Shown here: piece by piece, positions 1 through 4,280 of the stretch
How the letters are laid out: every line of letters begins with the position of its first letter
Numbering within the stretch: the first letter of the stretch is position 1
Assembly (NCBI GenBank): GCA_016296285.1
Contig: JAEDJP010000088.1
Span: forward strand, 1-5,407
Length of the DNA: 5,407 nucleotides
Direction: 5' to 3'
From: Bacilli bacterium
Lineage (GTDB): Bacteria; Bacillota_I; Bacilli_A; RFN20; CAG-826
Program-made: the position numbers and the translations under genes
Notes under the pieces: model-generated
The model's input: the letters and a program-made list of their open reading frames with translations, nothing else
What the model was told of the DNA's origin: nothing
Databases searched by the model: none

Positions 1-1217
1 TCGTAGATGAGGGTGCGCAGGGTCGTGCCCATCGGGACCTCGACGAGGCCGACGTTGTTGACCTTGCCCCCGAGGGCGAACACCTTGGTGCCCTTGGACC
101 CCTCGGTGCCCATGGAGGCGAATTTCTCCCATCCTTCGCGGATGATCCAGGGGACGGTCGCGAGGGTCTCGACGTTGTTGACGCAGGTCGGCTTGCCCCA
201 AAGGCCCTTGATCGCGGGGAACGGGGGGCGGGGACGAGGCATGCCGCGCTTGCCCTCGATGGAATTGAGGAGGGCGGTTTCCTCGCCGCAGACGAAAGCG
301 CCAGCCCCGAGGCGGAGATGGACGCGGAAGCGGAAATCCGTGCCGAGGATGTTGTCCCCGAGGAGGCCGACCTCCTCGAGGTTCTTGATGGCGATCTGGA
401 TGCGCTCGACGGCGGTCGGGTATTCCGCGCGGATGTAGAAATAGCCTTCGCTCGCGCCGAACGCGTAGCCGGCGATCATCATGCCCTCGATGACTTCGTA
501 GGGGTTGCCTTCGAGGATCGAGCAGTCCATGAACGCGCCGGGGTCGCCCTCGTCGCCGTTGCAGACGATGTATTTCTGGTCGCTTTGGACGTTCGCGGCG
601 AATTGCCATTTGCGCCCGGTGGGGAAGCCGCCGCCCCCGCGGCCGCGGAGCCCGGATTTCGTGATCTCGTCGATGACTTCTTGCGGGGTCATCGTCGTGA
701 TGGCCTTCTTGAGGGCCTTGAACCCGTCGCAGCCGAGGCTTTCCTCGAGCTCGGTCGGGTCGATGAGGGAAACGCCGTGGAGGACGACCTTCACTTGCTT
801 CTTGTAGAACTCGATGTCGTCTTGGCGGGCGATCTTCTCGCCGGTCACGGGGTCGACGTAGAGGAGGTCCTCGACGATCTTGCCCCCGATGAGGTCTTCC
901 TCGACGATGCGGGCGACGTCGGAGACCTTGACCGCGCGGTAGAGGGTGTTCTCGGGGAAGATCTTGACGAACGGCCCTTGGCTGCAGAAGCCGAAGCAGC
1001 CGACCTTGTTGAGGGTCACCTTGTCGCCGAGGTGGTTGGCCTCGATCAAGCGGGCGAATTCGGCCTGGATGGCGGTGCTATGGGTGGCGAGGCAGCCGGT
1101 GCCCCCGCAGACGACGACGGCGCGCTTGCCGCTCGTGCCGTCCACCTTGGCATTAAGGGCCGCGGTGCAGCGGCAGATCTCTTTCTCGAGGGTCGCGGTG
1201 TTCTTGATGGGTTCCAT
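1..1217 (-). CDS. NuoF/HndC/HydB-like NAD(P)H-binding flavoprotein subunit of a hydrogenase-type diaphorase, 3' end cut by the window
   Basis: About 405 codons are visible from an ATG at 1217 and the frame is open to the left edge. Residues 1-90 form a thioredoxin-like [2Fe-2S] domain with ligands Cys37, Cys42, Cys74 and Cys78. A linker follows, then the NuoF core: the NADH/FMN glycine-rich loop GLRGRGGGGFPTGRKW at 189-204, CNGDEGDPGAF at 219-229, and GAGAFVCGEETALL with EGKRGMPRPRPPFP at about 304-334. In this family the C-terminal part carries [4Fe-4S] clusters, which are not visible here. The fused N-terminal domain distinguishes HndC/HydB-type proteins (about 600 residues) from plain complex I NuoF. 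The expected role is electron exchange between NAD(P)H and ferredoxin or a catalytic subunit in the cytoplasm. The start abuts the upstream stop (TAA-ATG) and AAGGAG lies 9 nt upstream (1227-1232). The partner could be an [FeFe]-hydrogenase or a formate dehydrogenase; the window cannot decide. Confidence 0.95.
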   Translation of the reverse strand, partial: MEPIKNTATLEKEICRCTAALNAKVDGTSGKRAVVVCGGTGCLATHSTAIQAEFARLIEANHLGDKVTLNKVGCFGFCSQGPFVKIFPENTLYRAVKVSDVARIVEEDLIGGKIVEDLLYVDPVTGEKIARQDDIEFYKKQVKVVLHGVSLIDPTELEESLGCDGFKALKKAITTMTPQEVIDEITKSGLRGRGGGGFPTGRKWQFAANVQSDQKYIVCNGDEGDPGAFMDCSILEGNPYEVIEGMMIAGYAFGASEGYFYIRAEYPTAVERIQIAIKNLEEVGLLGDNILGTDFRFRVHLRLGAGAFVCGEETALLNSIEGKRGMPRPRPPFPAIKGLWGKPTCVNNVETLATVPWIIREGWEKFASMGTEGSKGTKVFALGGKVNNVGLVEVPMGTTLRTLIY

Positions 1218-1700
1218 TTACGCTTGCTCCTTCTTCCGGTAGTCGTCGATGATTCGCGCGACGTCGGAGGGCTTGACCTTGGGATAGACGTTCCCGTTGA
1301 TCGAGATGGCCGGGCTCAGGGCGCAGGCGCCGAGGCAGCGGACCGCGTCGATCGTGAAAAGCCCGTCTTCCGTGGTCTCGCCCGGCTTGATGCCGAGCAG
1401 GCTCTGGAATTTGTCGAGGACGAGCTGCGATTGCTTGACGTAGCAAGCGGTGCCAAGGCAGATGCCGATCACGTATTTGCCTTTCGGGTTCAGCGAAAAG
1501 AACCCGTAGAACGTGACGACGCCGTAGATCTCGGCGACGGGGATGCCCATCTCCTGCGACACGACTTCCTGCACTTCGAGGGGGATATAGCCATACTTCT
1601 TCTGGATGGTCGAAAGGACGATCATCAAAGGGGATGGCTCGTGTTTGACGGACGCGCAAATGGCGCGAACGTCCGTTTCCACTTCGGAACGGATTTTCAT
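1218..1700 (-). CDS. NuoE/HndA/HydC-like [2Fe-2S] thioredoxin-fold subunit
   Basis: This 160-residue protein has the usual length for the NuoE family. The four [2Fe-2S] ligands are visible as CLGTAC (Cys81, Cys86) and CLGAC (Cys122, Cys126). Family landmarks include KYGYIPLEVQEVV at 35-47 and the IYGVVTFYGFF stretch at 58-68. In HydABC and Hnd complexes this small subunit passes electrons next to the NuoF-like flavoprotein, and that gene follows directly with no gap. The open frame extends upstream to 1817, but the ATG at 1700 is chosen because AAAGGA lies 5 nt before it (1706-1711). The longer version would overlap the end of rex and adds residues foreign to the family. No HndB-like gene sits between this gene and the flavoprotein, which is closer to a HydC-HydB order than to the hndABCD order. 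Confidence 0.95.
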   Translation of the reverse strand: MKIRSEVETDVRAICASVKHEPSPLMIVLSTIQKKYGYIPLEVQEVVSQEMGIPVAEIYGVVTFYGFFSLNPKGKYVIGICLGTACYVKQSQLVLDKFQSLLGIKPGETTEDGLFTIDAVRCLGACALSPAISINGNVYPKVKPSDVARIIDDYRKKEQA

Positions 1701-1705
1701 GTGTT

Positions 1706-1711
1706 TCCTTT
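1706..1711 (-). promoter_or_regulatory. Ribosome binding site that fixes the NuoE-like start
   Basis: AAAGGA lies 5 nt before the ATG at 1700. It decides this start over the upstream in-frame codon at 1817, which would lie inside rex. The short hairpin at 1713-1726 ends one nucleotide upstream of it. Confidence 0.8.
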
Positions 1712-1712
1712 C

Positions 1713-1726
1713 TCCGGCGAACCGGA
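1713..1726 (-). promoter_or_regulatory. Small UUCG-loop hairpin in the leader of the diaphorase mRNA
   Basis: On the minus strand the sequence is TCCGG-TTCG-CCGGA, a perfect 5-bp stem with a UUCG tetraloop. If transcription starts near 1733 as the -10 predicts, the hairpin sits almost at the mRNA 5' end and directly beside the ribosome binding site. A 5'-end stabilising role or an effect on initiation is inference; the dyad itself is seen directly. Confidence 0.5.
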
Positions 1727-1739
1727 TTTCGTTGAATTT

Positions 1740-1768
1740 ATTGTAATGGAGGTTCCCTAGGAAGGAAA
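1740..1768 (-). promoter_or_regulatory. Candidate promoter of the NuoE/NuoF-like operon
   Basis: TACAAT at 1740-1745 matches the -10 consensus at 5 of 6 bases and is the same hexamer used in the rex promoter. At a 17-nt spacer the -35 position (1763-1768) reads TTTCCT, a poor match. The predicted start is near 1733, giving a leader of about 33 nt. A good -10 with a weak -35 often goes with an activator, and the shared palindrome lies 8 nt upstream of the -35 position. Confidence 0.45.
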
Positions 1769-1775
1769 CCCCTTT

Positions 1776-1795
1776 TTTACCGAAATATCGATTAA
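1776..1795. promoter_or_regulatory. Candidate operator, copy 2 (upstream of the diaphorase operon)
   Basis: Plus-strand halves TTTACCGA and TCGATTAA flank a 4-nt AATA centre. The halves are inverted repeats at 6 of 8 positions. The central 15 bases match the copy upstream of rex at 13 positions. The element overlaps the rex stop codon (1792-1794), and its centre is about 43 nt upstream of the centre of the local -10. Rex operators known from other bacteria are also 7-to-8 nt half-sites around a 4-nt centre but read TTGTGAA-N4-TTCACAA. Identity as a Rex site is therefore inference. Confidence 0.4.
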
Positions 1796-2433
1796 CGGTT
1801 CCCCTTGTCCTTCGCAAGGCTCATGCGATGGGTCAGAACCGCGAGGGACGAGGCGAGGTTCACGTTCTCGACGATGATGCCCTCGGGCATCTCGAGCTGC
1901 GCGGGGGCGAAGTTCCAGATGGCTTTGGCCCCGCCGAGGGTCGCGAGGACCGCCGCTTCCTGGGCAAGGGCGCTCGGGACGGTCAGGATGGCGATCGAGG
2001 CCCCGATTTCCTGCATGACTTCGCCAAGGCGGCTCATGGGATAGACGGGCTTGCCCCCGACGTTCGTGCCGATCTTCGCGGGGTCGGTGTCGAAGCCGGC
2101 CTGGAGGGATAGGCCCATCTCCGAGAAGGCCGGGAAATTGAGGAGGGCGCTCCCGAGGTGGCCGACGCCGAGGACGACCGCGACCGTTTGCTCGCGGTAC
2201 CCGAGGAACGTCTCGAGGTCCTCGATGAGCTGGGCGACCGAGCGGCCCTTCTTGGGCCTCCCGGGCTCGAGGGACACGTTCTGCAAGTCCTTGCGCACCT
2301 GCTCCTCGCTATAGCCGAGCTTCGCGGCGATGCGGGGGCTCGAGACGACCTCGACCCCTTCGTCCCGGAGTTCCTTGAAATACTTGAGATAGATGGGATA
2401 GCGTTCGAGCTGATTCATCGAATACGTCTTCAT
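1792..2433 (-). CDS. rex: Redox-sensing transcriptional repressor Rex
   Basis: A 213-residue protein, the normal Rex length. The N-terminal winged-helix domain includes RYPIYLKYFKELRDEGVEVVSS and the recognition region ending in the family-typical QVRKDL (45-50). The C-terminal Rossmann domain has GVGHLGSALL at 89-98 and FDTDPAKIG at 114-122, as in NAD(H)-binding Rex proteins. Rex binds DNA when NADH/NAD+ is low and releases it when NADH rises, controlling fermentation and hydrogenase genes. Its place just before an NAD(P)H-linked diaphorase fits this. The open frame continues upstream to 2589, but the ATG at 2433 is preferred: AAAGGAG lies 7 nt before it, homology begins here, and the promoter lies inside the longer version. 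The wing segment reads VSLEPGRPKKGRSVAQL instead of the fG-fG-pG-GY pattern common in Rex, so its DNA specificity may differ. Confidence 0.93.
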   Translation of the reverse strand: MKTYSMNQLERYPIYLKYFKELRDEGVEVVSSPRIAAKLGYSEEQVRKDLQNVSLEPGRPKKGRSVAQLIEDLETFLGYREQTVAVVLGVGHLGSALLNFPAFSEMGLSLQAGFDTDPAKIGTNVGGKPVYPMSRLGEVMQEIGASIAILTVPSALAQEAAVLATLGGAKAIWNFAPAQLEMPEGIIVENVNLASSLAVLTHRMSLAKDKGNR

Positions 2434-2440
2434 GATGCTT

Positions 2441-2447
2441 CTCCTTT
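2441..2447 (-). promoter_or_regulatory. Ribosome binding site that fixes the rex start
   Basis: AAAGGAG is placed 7 nt upstream of the ATG at 2433. It is the best Shine-Dalgarno match in the window and rules out the in-frame upstream codons reaching to 2589. Confidence 0.85.
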
Positions 2448-2481
2448 CCCGGCCGCCTATGCGAAACGGACATACACCCGC

Positions 2482-2510
2482 ATTGTACGGGCGAGCGGAA
2501 AAACAATCAA
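2482..2510 (-). promoter_or_regulatory. Promoter of rex, sigma-A/sigma-70 type
   Basis: On the minus strand TTGATT (2505-2510) is followed by a 17-nt spacer and TACAAT (2482-2487). The matches are 4 of 6 to the -35 and 5 of 6 to the -10 consensus, with ideal spacing. The start site should lie near 2475, giving a leader of about 42 nt. Confidence 0.75.
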
Positions 2511-2526
2511 TGGAAATCGATACAAC

Positions 2527-2546
2527 GATACCGATAAATCGATATC
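2527..2546. promoter_or_regulatory. Candidate operator, copy 1 (upstream of rex)
   Basis: Plus-strand halves GATACCGA and TCGATATC flank TAAA. The halves are inverted repeats at 7 of 8 positions. The centre lies about 52 nt upstream of the centre of the rex -10, so the element sits upstream of the -35 rather than over the core promoter. The second copy before the diaphorase genes shares the core TACCGA-WAWA-TCGAT. Autoregulation by Rex through this site is an inference from position and symmetry; the sequence differs from published Rex operators. Confidence 0.45.
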
Positions 2547-2556
2547 TTTTGATATC
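2541..2556. repeat. Perfect inverted repeat GATATC-TTTT-GATATC
   Basis: A perfect 6-4-6 palindrome whose left arm is also the right arm of the 2527-2546 dyad. The two centres are 12 nt apart, a little over one helical turn. It lies downstream of the transporter terminator and upstream of the rex promoter, so it is probably a DNA site rather than an RNA hairpin. Confidence 0.6.
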
Positions 2557-2564
2557 CGGAAACG

Positions 2565-2587
2565 AAAAAGCCCGCGAAGCCGCGGGC
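2565..2587 (-). terminator. Intrinsic terminator of the transporter unit
   Basis: On the minus strand a perfect 7-bp all-GC stem GCCCGCG/CGCGGGC encloses a 4-nt GCTT loop and is followed at once by five T. It begins 20 nt after the permease stop codon and separates the transporter unit from rex. Confidence 0.92.
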
Positions 2588-2607
2588 AAGTCGATAAGGT
2601 TCTTCTT

Positions 2608-3381
2608 CTATTTGAGGTCCCTCTTGCGGGCGCAGAGCCAGCCGATAACGAGGGAGAAGGCAAGCGAGAAGGCGATCGAGACCCCGGCGCAGACGTATTG
2701 GAGGATGCTCACGAACCCGGGGTTGAAACTCGTCCACGAGAGCGGCAAGAAATCAACCGGGTAAAACGGGAGGTCGCGGCCTATGGTGAGGAGCCGGATC
2801 GTGAGTTCGAAGAGCTCGGCGGGGATCAAAAGCCCGATGGGGCAGGCGATCGCGAGGATGATCGAGGACGCGGATTTCCGCGCGAGGAAGGCGAAGAAGA
2901 GGGCGAAGGCGCCGTTTACGACGTCGCCCGCGAAATCCCAGGCCATGCCGTAGAAGAATTCGCCGGGATCGTAAGCAAGACCGCCGCCGAGGGAAAGGAG
3001 GAGGGTCGGGACGAGGCGCGCGAGGAGCATGATGGTTAGATAAGAGCTAAACGCGACGATCCACTTGGAGAAAAAGAAATCGGATTTGCGGTACCCCCGG
3101 CCGAGCACCGTCTTGGCGACGTCGCTCGAGAAATCCTCGTTCGCGACGAGAGCGAGCTCGATGAAGGCGAGGATGGGGTAGGTCGCGTAGAGCTTGAACA
3201 TGTTGTAGACGTCTTCCCCGGAAAGGAGGTAGGGGGTCGCGTCGGGTTGGGTGGAAACGGCGATCGAAAGGTCCGTGAGGAGGCCGATGAGCAAGGGGCC
3301 GAGGACCATGATCCCGAGGATCGCGTAGAAAGAGGAGGAACGGAACAGGTTATGGAAATGGAAGCGCAGGAGCTTTTTCAT
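2608..3381 (-). CDS. ABC-2 type (BcrB-like) transporter permease
   Basis: A 257-residue membrane protein with about six hydrophobic segments, near residues 18-38, 66-80, 105-131, 145-167, 172-193 and 224-250, and a basic ARKRDLK tail. After the second segment it has EDFSSDVAKTVLGRGYRKSDFFFSKW (82-107), the cytoplasmic pattern typical of BcrB-like ABC-2 permeases, where such a stretch couples to the ATPase. The start lies one nt after the ATPase stop (TAA-C-ATG). The nearest AAAGGA is 12 nt upstream, longer than usual, so translational coupling is likely. The substrate cannot be read from the sequence; relatives export peptide antibiotics, lipids or unknown compounds. The stop is TAG, with the terminator just behind it. 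Confidence 0.9.
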   Translation of the reverse strand: MKKLLRFHFHNLFRSSSFYAILGIMVLGPLLIGLLTDLSIAVSTQPDATPYLLSGEDVYNMFKLYATYPILAFIELALVANEDFSSDVAKTVLGRGYRKSDFFFSKWIVAFSSYLTIMLLARLVPTLLLSLGGGLAYDPGEFFYGMAWDFAGDVVNGAFALFFAFLARKSASSIILAIACPIGLLIPAELFELTIRLLTIGRDLPFYPVDFLPLSWTSFNPGFVSILQYVCAGVSIAFSLAFSLVIGWLCARKRDLK

Positions 3382-3382
3382 G

Positions 3383-4270
3383 TTAACGGCCCATCCTTTC
3401 GATGAAGAAATCCTCGAAGCCGATGGTCTCCTCGCGAATGGAGGAGAAGGGGATGCCCTCTTTCACGAGGGCTTCGGCGACTTCCCCGGAGGAATGGCTC
3501 GTCTCGAGGCGGATCTCGTTCCCCTCGAGGGACGCCCTGCCCATGGGGGCGAGGGCTTCGAGGGCCTTGCCCGGGGTCTCGGAAACGAGGCTCACGGCCT
3601 TGCCGCAGCGACCCAGGATGTCTTCCTTCCTCTCCTCGGCGACGAGGGCCCCGTCCACGAGGATGCCATAGACCGTGGCCATCTTCGCGAGCTCGTCGAG
3701 GTTGTGGGACGAGACGAGGAGGGAGACCCCCTTCTCGCGGGAGATCTTGACGAAGAGGTCGCGCAGGTCCTTGATGCCCGCGGGGTCGACCCCGTTCATC
3801 GGCTCGTCGAGGACGAGGACCTCGGGGTTGCCTAAGAGAGCGACCGCGACGCCGAGGCGCTGCTTCATGCCGAGGCTATAGGCGCGGACCTTCTTGTCGC
3901 GGGCCTCGCTAAGTCCCACGAAATCGAGGAGGTCGTCGATTTCCTTGTCGTCGCCCCCGAAAAGCAAGGCGAAGCGCCTCATGTTCTCCTTGCCGGTGCA
4001 GTTCTTGAAAAGGCCCGGGGATTCGATGAGGCTCCCGATCTTGGCCCGGCTCGCGAGGAGGTCGTCGCCCCCAAAGAGGCGGATGCTGCCGGAAGTCGGC
4101 TCGAGGAGGCCGAGGATGAGTTTCATCGCGGTGGTTTTGCCCGACCCGTTTTTGCCGATGAAGCCGTAGATGTCGCCTTTGCGCAAGGTGAGGCAAAGGT
4201 CCTTGAGGGCAAGCTTGTGGCCGAACGCCTTGGAGAGGTGATCGGTTTGGATGACGATGTCTTGGTCCAT
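3383..4270 (-). CDS. ABC transporter ATP-binding protein, BcrA-like
   Basis: A 295-residue ATPase with all core motifs: Walker A GKNGSGKTT (39-47), signature YSLGMKQR (131-138), Walker B VLVLDEP (151-157) followed by the D-loop NGVDP, and the switch histidine in SSHNLDE (His189). The Q-loop position carries Glu83 in LIESPGLF, a variant familiar in BcrA-like exporters. The last 80 or so residues form the short C-terminal domain of this subfamily. It should form a dimer on the cytoplasmic side of the downstream permease and power export. The ATG at 4270 has AAAGGA 4 nt upstream (4275-4280), and this ribosome site lies in the 10-nt gap after the preceding gene's stop. The protein looks intact. 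Confidence 0.95.
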   Translation of the reverse strand: MDQDIVIQTDHLSKAFGHKLALKDLCLTLRKGDIYGFIGKNGSGKTTAMKLILGLLEPTSGSIRLFGGDDLLASRAKIGSLIESPGLFKNCTGKENMRRFALLFGGDDKEIDDLLDFVGLSEARDKKVRAYSLGMKQRLGVAVALLGNPEVLVLDEPMNGVDPAGIKDLRDLFVKISREKGVSLLVSSHNLDELAKMATVYGILVDGALVAEERKEDILGRCGKAVSLVSETPGKALEALAPMGRASLEGNEIRLETSHSSGEVAEALVKEGIPFSSIREETIGFEDFFIERMGR

Positions 4271-4280
4271 GGGTTCCTTT

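Larger units (their letters stand above)
1701..1791. other. rex-diaphorase intergenic region
   Basis: This 91-nt gap contains no gene. Read on the minus strand it holds, in order, most of the shared palindromic element, an A-tract followed by an imperfect GC-rich dyad (1749-1772), a TACAAT -10-like hexamer, a short UUCG hairpin and the ribosome binding site of the NuoE-like gene. The dyad lacks a following T-run on the minus strand, so I do not call it a terminator of rex. Read-through from rex into the diaphorase genes is therefore possible in addition to the local promoter. Confidence 0.6.
2434..2564. other. AT-rich regulatory region upstream of rex
   Basis: The stretch between the rex start and the terminator of the transporter unit contains no gene. 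Its base composition contrasts with the GC-rich flanks. It carries the rex ribosome binding site, a promoter, and a cluster of CGAT/GATATC repeats between 2516 and 2556 that form at least two overlapping palindromes. The repeated CGA/TCG cores lie at 2518, 2526, 2532 and 2540. Confidence 0.7.

Noticed and set aside
1731..1747. Classical Rex operator (TTGTGAA-N4-TTCACAA) near TTGAATTTATTGTAA
   Set aside because: The stretch is AT-rich but not an inverted repeat of the required form; it matches only part of one half-site.
318..1760. A 480-codon plus-strand open frame
   Set aside because: It lies opposite the NuoE/NuoF-like genes, has extreme Asp/Glu/Ala/Val/Leu composition, shows no family motif, and is what antisense of GAC/GAG/CTC/GTC-rich codons yields. 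The minus strand encodes clear iron-sulfur and NADH motifs.
1749..1772. GC-rich dyad after rex as an intrinsic terminator
   Set aside because: On the minus strand the 9-bp stem includes two G-T pairs and is followed by ATTACAAT rather than a T-run. On the plus strand a T-run follows, but those pairs become mismatches and there is no plus-strand gene to terminate.
2434..2589. N-terminal extension of Rex by 52 residues
   Set aside because: The extension would cover the terminator stem, the palindromes, the promoter and the ribosome binding site. Rex homology starts at the ATG at 2433.
2158..3039. A 293-codon plus-strand open frame across rex, the intergenic region and the permease
   Set aside because: It reads through the terminator and promoter region, is charge-rich low-complexity antisense, and has no credible start. 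Both genes it covers are well supported.
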